Assembly: GCA_900770165.1 (NCBI GenBank)
Contig: CAAGJJ010000071.1
Span: 1-17,687 of the forward strand
Length of the DNA stretch: 17,687 nt
Source: Clostridia bacterium
GTDB taxonomy: Bacteria > Bacillota > Clostridia > Oscillospirales > Acutalibacteraceae
Reading direction: 5' to 3'
Below are positions 5,357 through 12,666 of this stretch, piece by piece. The notes beneath the pieces were generated by a model. It was not told the DNA's origin. It searched no databases and saw only the letters and a list, made by a program, of their open reading frames with translations. The position numbers were made by a program, and so were the translations under genes. Position 1 is the first letter of the stretch. Each line of letters starts with the position of its first letter.

Positions 5357-6706
5357 TTATTTATCATCTTTACTTTTTAAGTAATATCCGCCATTTCTAT
5401 TCGAGCCACGATGCTCTACATAAACAGTCAAGTTTCTTTTTAACTCATTTTTTATCATATCCCTGCTAACTGATGGCAAATTTGTTTGGATTATTTCAGA
5501 TAGTTTTATTGTGTTTATTCCAGGATTCAGTTTTAAAGCTTTCATTATTTCTAATCCCAAATCGCTTATTGGGTCAGTTATTGGGTCAGTTATTGGGTCA
5601 GTTATTGAGTCATTCTTTAGATAGTTAACGTTCGGTAATGTGACAAAAAAGAAATTTTCCGTTGCTTTAAACTCAGGTTTCACGCCATAATTTTTATAGC
5701 TTTCCATCGTTCTAGGAATTCCTGTACCAAAGTTTTCAATCATACCTAGTTTATCAAACACATGTACTAACCTTGGATTACGATATGTTTGCACGCCATT
5801 CATAATATCATCCATAGATGCATTAAATATTCCACCTGGACTAGTAATTTTTGCCTTATCAGGGAAGAATTCGATTTTAATATTCGAACGTATAAAGTAA
5901 TTGGCATGGCATATTGCATTTAAAACCATTTCACGAATAGATGCACCGGGATAAGATTTTGTTTCAATTCGCTTAAACGAACTTCCATCAATCACAACTC
6001 GTAAATCATTTAATCTTTCTACCTGTTCTTCTACATTTTTTAAAACATTCACTAACGAACCTTTAAAACTCTTTTTGATTTTGAAATTCATTTCAGAATC
6101 GTATTCTGCAACTTTGACAACAATCTCAGATTGATCAGATAATAAATATGCAAGGTTTGTATGTTTACCTGATTTAGCTTTCAAACCCATTGTATTCATT
6201 AATCGAGGCGTTAAGTTTATATCATTCTCTTCAAGTGTTCGTTCAAAACTCTTGAATGTAAGATCCTGTTCCTCAGAAATGTCATCTTCATAACTGTAGC
6301 TATGTGACTCCATTATCATACGTAATATCTCATCGTCATTAGCCTTACGCTTACTTCTACCAACACGAATATATACGCCTGAGGGTTTTGGTCCTTTTTC
6401 TCTTAAATAGTATGGTTTGTTTATTCCTTTAGAAATATTAATGACCAAAACATCATCACTATTAAAATAATATTGAATTAATCCTGAAGGTTTGGGAAAG
6501 AATGCTTCTTGAATCCAGTTTCCTAATTTCAGATCTACTTTATCTTTAGAAGCATCATCTTTAATCCCAACAATGCTACCGTCATCGTCCACACCTACAT
6601 AAATGGTTCCACCATCACTATTAAGAAAAGCAATTATTTCGCTTTTGACTTCATCAATCAACTCTCGTTTTAATTCTGTACGTTCATCTTCAATATACTT
6701 AGTCAT
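5357..6706 (-). CDS. AlbA_2/Schlafen-type putative regulator with GHKL-like ATP-binding region
   Basis: This 449-aa soluble protein belongs to the group often annotated as ATP-binding protein or RecG-related transcriptional regulator. Residues of about 5-115 are an AlbA_2 nucleic-acid-binding domain (ERTELKRELIDEVKSEIIAF, LNSDGGTIYVGVDDDGSIVG, then YIRVGRS). Residues of about 240-350 resemble the C-terminal HATPase_c_4 region, with an N-box-like EMVLNAICHANY, a SPGGIF turn and ENFGTGIPR. A linker with ITDP repeats follows at about 366-382, then a winged-helix-like end (INTIKLSEIIQ, SVSRDMIKNELK). It probably binds DNA or RNA in an ATP-dependent way, but no defined reaction is known for the family, and some relatives sit in defence islands. 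GAGGTG precedes the ATG by about 11 bases. It is transcribed toward the BlaI/M56 operon. Confidence 0.8.
   Translation of the reverse strand: MTKYIEDERTELKRELIDEVKSEIIAFLNSDGGTIYVGVDDDGSIVGIKDDASKDKVDLKLGNWIQEAFFPKPSGLIQYYFNSDDVLVINISKGINKPYYLREKGPKPSGVYIRVGRSKRKANDDEILRMIMESHSYSYEDDISEEQDLTFKSFERTLEENDINLTPRLMNTMGLKAKSGKHTNLAYLLSDQSEIVVKVAEYDSEMNFKIKKSFKGSLVNVLKNVEEQVERLNDLRVVIDGSSFKRIETKSYPGASIREMVLNAICHANYFIRSNIKIEFFPDKAKITSPGGIFNASMDDIMNGVQTYRNPRLVHVFDKLGMIENFGTGIPRTMESYKNYGVKPEFKATENFFFVTLPNVNYLKNDSITDPITDPITDPISDLGLEIMKALKLNPGINTIKLSEIIQTNLPSVSRDMIKNELKRNLTVYVEHRGSNRNGGYYLKSKDDK
5566..5612 (-). repeat. In-frame 12-bp tandem repeat encoding ITDP
   Basis: Three perfect copies of TTATTGGGTCAG (5566-5577, 5578-5589, 5590-5601) are followed by one imperfect copy. 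Read on the minus strand they encode repeated I-T-D-P. Each unit is four codons, so gain or loss of units would change linker length without breaking the frame. Confidence 0.85.
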
Positions 6707-6730
6707 TTTATAGTGTCACCTCTAATATCA

Positions 6731-6759
6731 ATGATATATACAATGACTCATTAAATCAA
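6731..6759 (-). promoter_or_regulatory. Possible promoter of the AlbA_2 gene
   Basis: Minus-strand TTGATT (6754-6759) and TATCAT (6731-6736) have a 17-base spacer, about 25 bases before the start codon. CATTGA-like hexamers recur three times here, which could be operator half-sites or chance in A/T-rich DNA. Confidence 0.4.
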
Positions 6760-6869
6760 TGAAAAGAAATATATTTCCCATTGTTCTATCACAACAGATA
6801 TTTTTAAATTTTTATATAAAGCATATTCCTATATCAAAGTCTTATATATAAACAGCAATCCAATCGCCC

Positions 6870-7183
6870 ACTTAAACCAAAGTTGCAAAAGAGTATCACC
6901 GCAACAAGTGATACTCTTTTATTGAGAGAATTTAAATTTATACAATCAATAATTATTGGATCAAAGCTAATGTGCATCAAGAAAATCATTTTTGAATTTG
7001 TGCCACCATAATGATTGTTTTTATAGTTTCTAATATATAGTAATAAAATCATTACTACTAGAACAATACCACAGATGGCATACATTGTAGTTGAATTTAA
7101 ATTATAGAATAAATAATAGATTACTGTTCCAACAATAATTAATAATCCTATGATCACTAAAAATGCATCCACATATTTTTTCA
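6870..7183 (-). repeat. Duplicated segment, copy 2
   Basis: This is the partner of 1918-2227. Identity is high through the gene body, and the terminator stem is unchanged. Spacer bases and the 2-bp insertion differ. Confidence 0.8.
6888..6919. terminator. Duplicated hairpin terminator
   Basis: This is the same perfect 12-bp stem and loop as at 1936-1967, here with Us on both sides. It lies inside the extended frame of the frameshifted gene, which supports that frame being non-functional. Confidence 0.65.
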
Positions 7184-7334
7184 CTTCAGACCTATTCAGC
7201 TTCTTACTCATTGTCAACATACTATGATTATGATCATTCGCTTTTGTCTGTAACACTGAGTTTTGTTCTTTTACATCATCCAATTGAATTATCTATTGCT
7301 TATTCCAATCATTCTACTAATTTCCAAGTTTCCA

Positions 7335-9116
7335 TCATAGCTTCCCACTTTCTGCATTCATATAATATTTTGACTGCATATTGAATAAATTCCAATATAC
7401 AGAATGTGCCTTCATTAATTCATAATGACTACCCATTTCTTCAATGCTACCATTCTTAAAAACAATAATGTTATCACAAAACCTTGTCGATGCCATTCTA
7501 TGTGAAATAAAAATAGCCAACTTATTTTTTGATAATTCATTGAATTGTTCATATATCTCCGACTCTGATTTTGGATCCAATGCAGCTGTTGGCTCATCCA
7601 ATATGATTATCGGTGTATCTTTATAGATAGCTCGGCTAATCGCAATTTTTTGAGCAACTCCTCCTGAAGGTTCAAAACCATCTGAATCAAAATCCTTGTG
7701 TACACGTACATTCAAGCCTTTCTTGTATTTCTTTACAAATGCAGAAATCCCCAAAGAATCAAATATATCCTGAATTCGATTTTCATCACTTTTTCGCGAT
7801 AAACTCACGTTTTCCTTAAGTGACATTGAAAATAATTGGAAATCCTGGAATACAGTTGAAATAAATTTTACATATTGTACGTAATCATACTCTTTAATAT
7901 CCACCCCATTTAATAAAATCATTCCCTCAGTTGGGTCATATAATCGACAAATTAATTTAATAAACGTAGTCTTACCCGCACCATTTTCTCCAACCACTGC
8001 AATTTTATCTCCAGCCTTCATAAAACAATTGATATCTTTTAAAGCCCATTTATCGCTACCGCCATATTTAAATCCAACATTTCTAAATTCTAACGATTCA
8101 AATCGAGAAGGCATATTACGGTTGACCTTTCCATCATATATATCCATAGGCAAATTCATAAATTTCTCAACAGCTTCAAAATAATAACTATACTGATTTA
8201 TATCATTCACACTATCAATCACTTCATCCATAGAAGTTGTAAATGTCGCAATCGCATTGATATACAGTGTAAAATTAGCGATGGATATAAATCCTTTTGA
8301 TACCATAAAAACCATATATACATAAGAAACCATTCTTTGAAAAAAATCCATAAGATGCATAAAGAAATCGGATTTATCCATAATATACATCTGATTTTTA
8401 TAAAACTTCCAAAGCTTATGTAAACAATCTTTTAAAAAATCCATCAATACATATTGACCTTGATTCATTCGAATTTCCTTGCCATACTTTACATCCGAAA
8501 ACACATTCATAAAATAAGACAATTCTCTTTCCTTCGGATTTTTCTCCATTTCCAATCTAGCATAGGCCTTCTTAAATCGCATCTGCGCTTTACTATTTAG
8601 ATAGGCAAGGCATAAAAACACAAGCAACACTGCTTTATTCAATGAAGCTATGATCCAAATCACTGTTCCGAAAATCATCACTTTACTAATGATTTCCATC
8701 GCTCGATCTAATACAAAACTAAATCCTTGTCCATTCGCATATAAAAATTTTTCTGCATTTTGTTTCAAATTTAAAAACTCTGGATCTTCCAAACACGCAT
8801 AATCCACTTTAGAAAGTTTTGTATTTAACTCCACCTGAAACTTTTCTAAAATAATACATCGCTTATAGAAAGCCGTATTCTTTAAAAAGTCACTTAAAAA
8901 CTTCATTAAGAAAATCACAATTGAAAAGATAATGATATATGTAAGTAAATATGAAATTCGATTTTGCCCCATTAGTTCATCCAACAAAACCTTTGGAAAA
9001 AACATAATCAATAAAGGTGGGATCGTATTCGTTATTTGATACAAAATCAAACAAACCAAATAGCTTTTTTGTACATTCCACGCATACTTCCAAAGAAATG
9101 TTAAGCTTTTAAACAT
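7335..9116 (-). CDS. ABC exporter, fused membrane and ATPase domains
   Basis: This 593-aa half-transporter has a membrane domain in about residues 1-310 (helices near 19-40, 55-75, 140-175 and 260-295) and an ATPase domain in 340-570. Seen motifs are Walker A GENGAGKT (376-383), Q-loop at Q424 (VFQDFQ), an unusual signature EPSGGVAQK (482-490) in place of LSGGQ, Walker B IIILDEP (503-509) and the switch His in ISHR (539). It lacks an N-terminal C39 peptidase domain, so it does not itself trim leader peptides. It probably homodimerises and exports a lipid, drug or small peptide. I chose the start at 9116 because AAGGTG lies about 7 bases before it, and an upstream in-frame start at 9167 would fall in the -35 box of the promoter. 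The signature variant occurs in exporters of peptide clusters, so a peptide substrate is possible but not shown. Confidence 0.88.
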   Translation of the reverse strand: MFKSLTFLWKYAWNVQKSYLVCLILYQITNTIPPLLIMFFPKVLLDELMGQNRISYLLTYIIIFSIVIFLMKFLSDFLKNTAFYKRCIILEKFQVELNTKLSKVDYACLEDPEFLNLKQNAEKFLYANGQGFSFVLDRAMEIISKVMIFGTVIWIIASLNKAVLLVFLCLAYLNSKAQMRFKKAYARLEMEKNPKERELSYFMNVFSDVKYGKEIRMNQGQYVLMDFLKDCLHKLWKFYKNQMYIMDKSDFFMHLMDFFQRMVSYVYMVFMVSKGFISIANFTLYINAIATFTTSMDEVIDSVNDINQYSYYFEAVEKFMNLPMDIYDGKVNRNMPSRFESLEFRNVGFKYGGSDKWALKDINCFMKAGDKIAVVGENGAGKTTFIKLICRLYDPTEGMILLNGVDIKEYDYVQYVKFISTVFQDFQLFSMSLKENVSLSRKSDENRIQDIFDSLGISAFVKKYKKGLNVRVHKDFDSDGFEPSGGVAQKIAISRAIYKDTPIIILDEPTAALDPKSESEIYEQFNELSKNKLAIFISHRMASTRFCDNIIVFKNGSIEEMGSHYELMKAHSVYWNLFNMQSKYYMNAESGKL

Positions 9117-9139
9117 ACGTATCACCTTCTTTATTAGAG

Positions 9140-9167
9140 ATTCTAGCATAAATGTAATTTTTTTCAA
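9140..9167 (-). promoter_or_regulatory. Promoter of the ABC exporter
   Basis: Minus-strand TTGAAA (9162-9167) and TAGAAT (9140-9145) have a 16-base spacer, giving a leader of about 17-20 bases to the start at 9116. Confidence 0.6.
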
Positions 9168-9179
9168 TATCGTATTGAA
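9163..9179. promoter_or_regulatory. 17-bp inverted repeat over the exporter -35 box
   Basis: TTCAATA (9163-9169) and TATTGAA (9173-9179) form a perfect dyad with a 3-bp centre, overlapping the -35. This is a likely repressor site, of the kind used by MarR- or TetR-type proteins, though no such regulator is in the window. Confidence 0.5.
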
Positions 9180-9272
9180 TTATTTTTCATTTTATTATAA
9201 ACCGTTTCATTATGTTACATTATATTCCTAATACGTCATATGCAAATAGTAAATTTTACCTAATCATGAGCA

Positions 9273-9300
9273 TTGCATTCGCTAAAAAGCATGCTATAAT
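9273..9300 (+). promoter_or_regulatory. Promoter of a short plus-strand RNA
   Basis: TTGCAT (9273-9278) and a perfect TATAAT (9295-9300) are separated by 16 bases. No open frame follows; a strong hairpin terminator comes about 30-60 bases downstream, so the product should be a small RNA. Confidence 0.65.
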
Positions 9301-9306
9301 TCGATT

Positions 9307-9372
9307 AGGCAAAAGCTAAGAATAACTGCCACGTAAAAGGAACTTGAATTGACCATCAAGTTCCTTTTATAT
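9307..9372 (+). ncRNA. Candidate small RNA convergent with a toxin-like peptide gene
   Basis: A promoter at 9273-9300 and a terminator at 9335-9368 define a transcript of about 65 nt. It faces the tiny hydrophobic ORF at 9416-9499, and the two would share the hairpin at 9335-9368. Convergent toxin mRNA and antitoxin RNA with a shared bidirectional terminator is the arrangement of Fst-type type I toxin-antitoxin loci. Complementarity is certain only if the peptide mRNA extends into the hairpin. The 5' part (GGCAAAAGCTA) nearly repeats GGCAAATGCTA in the leader of the peptide mRNA. Confidence 0.45.
9335..9368. terminator. Strong bidirectional hairpin
   Basis: A perfect 13-bp stem (AAAAGGAACTTGA with TCAAGTTCCTTTT) and an 8-nt loop carry Us at the end of either strand. 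It would end the small plus-strand RNA and could also catch read-through of the peptide mRNA. Confidence 0.75.
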
Positions 9373-9373
9373 T

Positions 9374-9400
9374 AAAAAAAGCGGCTGACCAGGCCACTTT
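9374..9400 (-). terminator. Terminator of the toxin-like peptide mRNA
   Basis: On the minus strand AAAGTGGC pairs with GCCGCTTT (one G-U pair, 7-nt loop), followed by more Ts, 16 bases after the peptide stop codon. Confidence 0.7.
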
Positions 9401-9415
9401 GCAATGCTTCACTAC

Positions 9416-9499
9416 TCAGTCATCTCCGTCAAGCCATTTGCAAATATAGTAGGCAACTACACTTGCTACAACAGAGACTAATCCGACTGAGGCCACCAT
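9416..9499 (-). CDS. Tiny hydrophobic peptide, candidate type I toxin (27 aa)
   Basis: The peptide has one transmembrane helix, then a charged end: SVVASVVAYYICKWLDGDD. A short membrane helix followed by a KWLD-type polar end resembles Fst-like type I toxins, which damage the membrane when their antisense RNA is lost. The context fits: its own promoter (TTGAGC at 9565-9570, TAATAT at 9543-9548) inside the end of the S41 gene, a GC-rich leader hairpin containing the only AGGTG that could serve as ribosome binding site, a terminator, and a convergent small RNA. The AGGTG-to-ATG distance is about 13 bases, so translation is probably poor and structure-controlled. Alternatives are a leaderless bacteriocin (unlikely because the end is acidic) or a small regulatory membrane peptide. 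Too short for certainty. Confidence 0.55.
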   Translation of the reverse strand: MVASVGLVSVVASVVAYYICKWLDGDD

Positions 9500-9542
9500 T
9501 TGTCAAAGATTGCACCTAGCATTTGCCGGGTGCTTTTTTTAT
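9493..9542. repeat. 50-bp dispersed repeat with plus-strand terminator, copy 2
   Basis: This matches 1856-1905 at 49 of 50 positions. On the plus strand GCACCT and GGGTGC, followed by seven Ts, act as a terminator. On the minus strand it forms the 5' leader and start codon of the toxin-like peptide and could hide its ribosome binding site. Confidence 0.65.
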
Positions 9543-10639
9543 ATATTATTTGTAACGATATATTGCTCAACATCTTTAATCCAAATATTATTTAATTGAT
9601 ATGTTGGCTTTGTTGTTTCAGGATATTTACCAACTGAATCCAACATAACTAACACATTCGTATACGGCAATTTTAATAACATAGGATCTAAACCCGTTCC
9701 AAATCCGGCGCTCTCTTTACCTATTACTGTCGCAAATCCAGTGGACTTGGAAAATCTGGCAAATGAATCGGCTGCAGAAAAAGTTTTATCACCCATAATC
9801 AAATAAACTTTTTTAAAATCAAACAATTTCTCTGATTGAATATCTATGCAATCTATATATGAAAACTTAGATTCACTTCCTTGAACATCTATGCCATACG
9901 ATTCCACATATTTTTTCGATGCCTTTCCATGACCTGTTATTTTAGATTTATATCTATAATCTGCTCCACTTAAATAAGACACTAACTTTTTCCATACAAT
10001 ATCCGATCCACCTTCATTATCTGAAATATCGATTATTATTTTATCACCATGAAAATCTTGAAGCTCTTCGTTTATTTGAGCCAATGAATTTAACATACTT
10101 ATATCAAAAGAATGAAACTCAATCACAAAGAATTCTCCTTTTTCATAGCAATCAACACCTCTATCATTTTCTTCATGCAAATAAGAAGTGTCTTTTCCTA
10201 ATTTGGAATACGAATCAAACACCTCTTGATCCATTAGTTTCTTATAATTCCAGTTATTCTTACTGATTCTTTTGTCTTGAATTAAATTCTTATACACTTG
10301 ATGTATTCTATGATATGAATCCACATCTACAATATTGAAATGGCCTTTTGTCTCATAATTGAAATAAAATTCAATTAAGTCATTTAAAAATTCACGATCA
10401 TTTTTACAATTCATTATCTTATTTAAATATATTTGTTTTGTATCTAAAGTCGGAATAGTATTTAACCTAAAAGAATTTGTTTCAACCACGCGTATAAAAT
10501 ATAAATAATCTAAAACATATCCTATTGATTTCCTATTTATATAAAAAATCCCACTCAAAAATACAAATACAATCATAAAACATATAATAAATTTATTTCG
10601 CCATTTTCTCATATTCATTCTGCTTTTTATAAATCTCAA
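9539..10639 (-). CDS. Membrane-anchored S41-family (TSPc-like) serine protease
   Basis: This protein of up to 366 aa has one N-terminal membrane helix (about 17-35) and an extracytoplasmic protease domain. Residues 204-211, DISDNEGG, match the conserved D.R.N.GG strand of S41 peptidases, and TFSAADSFARF carries the likely catalytic Ser288, followed by GKESAGFGTG. No PDZ domain is evident between the helix and the core, so it is shorter than CtpA-type processing proteases. I did not identify the catalytic Lys with confidence. The frame opens with a TTG overlapping the previous stop (TTGA); ATG codons at 10618 and 10612 are alternative starts. It is co-transcribed with the membrane protein upstream and lies between two ABC systems, so it may trim or degrade a peptide outside the membrane; that is inference. 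Confidence 0.75.
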   Translation of the reverse strand: MRFIKSRMNMRKWRNKFIICFMIVFVFLSGIFYINRKSIGYVLDYLYFIRVVETNSFRLNTIPTLDTKQIYLNKIMNCKNDREFLNDLIEFYFNYETKGHFNIVDVDSYHRIHQVYKNLIQDKRISKNNWNYKKLMDQEVFDSYSKLGKDTSYLHEENDRGVDCYEKGEFFVIEFHSFDISMLNSLAQINEELQDFHGDKIIIDISDNEGGSDIVWKKLVSYLSGADYRYKSKITGHGKASKKYVESYGIDVQGSESKFSYIDCIDIQSEKLFDFKKVYLIMGDKTFSAADSFARFSKSTGFATVIGKESAGFGTGLDPMLLKLPYTNVLVMLDSVGKYPETTKPTYQLNNIWIKDVEQYIVTNNI

Positions 10640-11163
10640 TGCACATGCTCAAGTAATTCATAATACATTTGTCTTGTCTTCTTTTTCGTACCCAAATTAA
10701 ACACGTAAAACTTGGATGAACCTTTTTCATTAAGAACAATATAACTTTTATTATTCGCATTGATATACACTTTACCCTTATATATGTATTTTAAAGTTTT
10801 TTCACCTTTTTTTATATTTACATTGGCATCTCCAGAATAATAATCATCATTACCCCATCGATAGCCATTAGCTACAATCTCAAACTTTACGTTATCATAA
10901 AACTGAACATCTTCTATATTATTAAGCGAAATAACTTCATTCTTTTTAAACTCTATATAATTTTCACCCAATTTAGCATCCACTTTAGGATTATCTTTGA
11001 TACTTGTATACGTAGCATAAATACCAAATACAACAATAACCATGATACAAAAAATTATTTTTACTTTCTTGTTCTCTTTTAGTTTAGGAATAAATTGAAG
11101 CGGAAGTGCAACAAGACAAGTAATCAAAAGAAGGATGAGTTCACCATAAAATCGATTATTCAT
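10636..11163 (-). CDS. Membrane protein with a PH-like C-terminal domain (175 aa)
   Basis: Two hydrophobic helices (about residues 7-22, LILLLITCLVALPLQFI, and 32-50, IIFCIMVIVVFGIYATY) are followed by about 120 residues rich in beta strand. These include ISLNNIEDVQF, an aromatic YRWGNDDYYSG turn and a final helix (TRQMYYELLEHV). The strand-rich domain closed by one helix, with SLNNIEDVQF, recalls bacterial PH domains of membrane proteins, but similarity is too weak to name a family. I chose ATG 11163 because AAGG sits 9 bases before it and only 3 before the ATG at 11169. Its stop overlaps the start of the S41 gene by four bases, so the two are coupled and probably work together. An operator-like repeat overlaps the promoter. 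Confidence 0.65.
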   Translation of the reverse strand: MNNRFYGELILLLITCLVALPLQFIPKLKENKKVKIIFCIMVIVVFGIYATYTSIKDNPKVDAKLGENYIEFKKNEVISLNNIEDVQFYDNVKFEIVANGYRWGNDDYYSGDANVNIKKGEKTLKYIYKGKVYINANNKSYIVLNEKGSSKFYVFNLGTKKKTRQMYYELLEHVH

Positions 11164-11202
11164 AATCATTTACCTTTTCAACACTATTTGTTTAAGCTAA
11201 TA

Positions 11203-11231
11203 ATAACATAAATGCCATTTAAGGGTATCAA
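11203..11231 (-). promoter_or_regulatory. Promoter of the membrane-protein/S41 operon
   Basis: Minus-strand TTGATA (11226-11231) and TGTTAT (11203-11208) have a 17-base spacer, about 40 bases before the start. The -35 overlaps the left arm of the inverted repeat at 11218-11255. Confidence 0.55.
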
Positions 11232-11255
11232 AATTTATTTTTTTGTACCCTTAAA
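11218..11255. promoter_or_regulatory. Inverted repeat over the S41-operon promoter
   Basis: TTTAAGGGTA (11218-11227) and TACCCTTAAA (11246-11255) form a perfect 10-bp dyad with an 18-base centre; the left arm overlaps the -35. An AAAAGCGCTTTT palindrome (11253-11264) adjoins it. It may be an operator, or a long-loop hairpin ending the upstream transporter operon. Confidence 0.45.
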
Positions 11256-11265
11256 AGCGCTTTTT

Positions 11266-11282
11266 CTATGTACATCACATAG
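11266..11282. promoter_or_regulatory. Short dyad upstream of the S41 operon
   Basis: CTATGT and ACATAG flank a 5-bp centre, about 35 bp upstream of the -35 box. It could be an activator or repressor site; evidence is sequence symmetry only. Confidence 0.3.
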
Positions 11283-11382
11283 AATATATATTATTTAACC
11301 GCAAGTTACGATAAAAACAAATTAAATCTTCTTCATCACAGCTATTCTAACTTTTATAATTCAATTGTTTCATCATGACATA

Positions 11383-12666
11383 TTAAACGTGTACTTTCTT
11401 AGCACACCATTTCAAAACTAAATACAAAATCACACTATATAGTCCAATAATTACAATTCCTGCAAAATATCCAAAATAACTAGTACCTAATAGGTTCATT
11501 CCAAAATCTCTGTATGACATTGGATTGAATGTATTGATCTTCTGCATGTTTCCTAATGGCGTTGCAAAAGAACAAAGACCCAAGACAACTAAAAACACAA
11601 GCAAAGATAAGTATTTGTTTTTCATAAGTTTAGATAATACAGTTATGAGTAGGACATAAAATATTGTAGACAGCACAAGTCCAAATGCTACAAATAGTGT
11701 ACATTGCCACAATGGCATCAATTCCATTCCTGGCGTTGTAAACTGATTGACACTCATATTCGTTAGTCCACTTGCCACAAGTTCAATATGATCCAATCCT
11801 TGTGTATCCCAATAATGAAAACCAGTAAATCCCGGCTTATAATATAAAACCGGATAGATCAGATTCGATACACCTTTAAAAGGTACAAGAACTATCATAT
11901 AAACTAAAATAGGTAGGAAAACAACCAATAGAACAAAAAGTACGTCAGAAATCAAATTCCATCTCACATATTTTTTCTTTACTCCAGAAATAGTTAGAAT
12001 TGTTTTTTCTGTCTTTGCTCGTCTTTCTCTTTGTTGAAACAATAGAAGTCCAACCAGCAAAGGTAAAACTACAGGCAATATATATCGAGCTATCTGTAGT
12101 GAAACACTGGATGCATCCACATATGAATATGTTATTGGAGTAAGATCATGTTTTAGCAAGTAGTCAAAGTAACGAGCCTGCTGCATAGAATCAAAATATA
12201 AATTAATATCATTTGATTTTTGTACAATTAATTTCTCGTATTGCGACAAATCAGGTAATCCATATTCCTTCCTTAATTCTTCTATAACATCTGCATGTTC
12301 AAAATAGGAATCATTAGGCATGTTAGAAGTCACCATATACCACTGTGCTTCCAACACACTCACCTTTACTTTATATTCACAATATGACTTCCAATTTTTT
12401 TCTTTTCCATCCTGCTCACCCTTATCAATGGTCTGACGTATCAAATTTACTTCATCCATAAATTCTTGGTAAAGTTTGGGATCATTCTTTTGTGAAACAC
12501 TTGCTATACTAATGCCTAGTGATGTTTGATATGGACTTTCCGTAAATGATTTTGTATTCAAAATAAACAACAAAGCAATCTCACAAACGATGAATAGTAC
12601 GACTAGAATCAGATTTTCTTTTCTTTTTAAATTAGATTTGATATTGAAAAGCACATAAGTCCACAT
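11383..12666 (-). CDS. ABC-2 type permease with large extracytoplasmic domain (427 aa)
   Basis: Helix 1 (about 19-36) is followed by about 150 mostly helical, charged residues that should lie outside the membrane. Five more helices follow (about 190-208, 237-262, 320-345, 350-368, 395-420). The RERRAKTEKTILTISGVKKK loop after helix 2 is the cytoplasmic coupling segment typical of these permeases. It starts directly after the stop of the other permease, with GAGGTGG about 8 bases upstream, so it is the third gene of the operon. With that permease and the LanF-like ATPase it should form one transporter, comparable to LanE/LanG or BcrB. Those permeases are about 250 residues, and the extra size here is the outside domain, possibly for substrate recognition. 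No terminator is obvious just after the stop. Confidence 0.8.
   Translation of the reverse strand: MWTYVLFNIKSNLKRKENLILVVLFIVCEIALLFILNTKSFTESPYQTSLGISIASVSQKNDPKLYQEFMDEVNLIRQTIDKGEQDGKEKNWKSYCEYKVKVSVLEAQWYMVTSNMPNDSYFEHADVIEELRKEYGLPDLSQYEKLIVQKSNDINLYFDSMQQARYFDYLLKHDLTPITYSYVDASSVSLQIARYILPVVLPLLVGLLLFQQRERRAKTEKTILTISGVKKKYVRWNLISDVLFVLLVVFLPILVYMIVLVPFKGVSNLIYPVLYYKPGFTGFHYWDTQGLDHIELVASGLTNMSVNQFTTPGMELMPLWQCTLFVAFGLVLSTIFYVLLITVLSKLMKNKYLSLLVFLVVLGLCSFATPLGNMQKINTFNPMSYRDFGMNLLGTSYFGYFAGIVIIGLYSVILYLVLKWCAKKVHV

Larger units (their letters stand above)
6834..7283 (-). pseudogene. Frameshifted second copy of the small two-helix membrane protein
   Basis: The open frame (149 codons from a TTG) contains a region nearly identical to the 71-aa protein at 2013-2228: KKYVDAFLVIIGLLIIVG through YIRNYKNNHYGG. 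A 2-bp insertion near 7000-7002, relative to copy 1, then shifts the frame. Without it the tail would read KNDFLDAH and stop at 6967-6969, exactly where copy 1 stops. Instead the frame runs through the duplicated terminator hairpin to 6834, adding an implausible tail. This copy also has an N-terminal extension with coiled-coil character (DDVKEQNSVLQTKANDHNHS). There is no good ribosome binding site at the TTG, and an interrupted METWKLVE reading frame starts next to the stop of the exporter gene. I treat it as a decayed gene; a longer functional variant is possible. Confidence 0.65.

Noticed and set aside
9416..9499. Reading the 27-aa peptide as a leaderless bacteriocin or precursor for the exporter
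   Set aside because: Leaderless bacteriocins are usually cationic; this peptide ends in Asp residues, lacks a double-glycine leader, and faces a convergent RNA.
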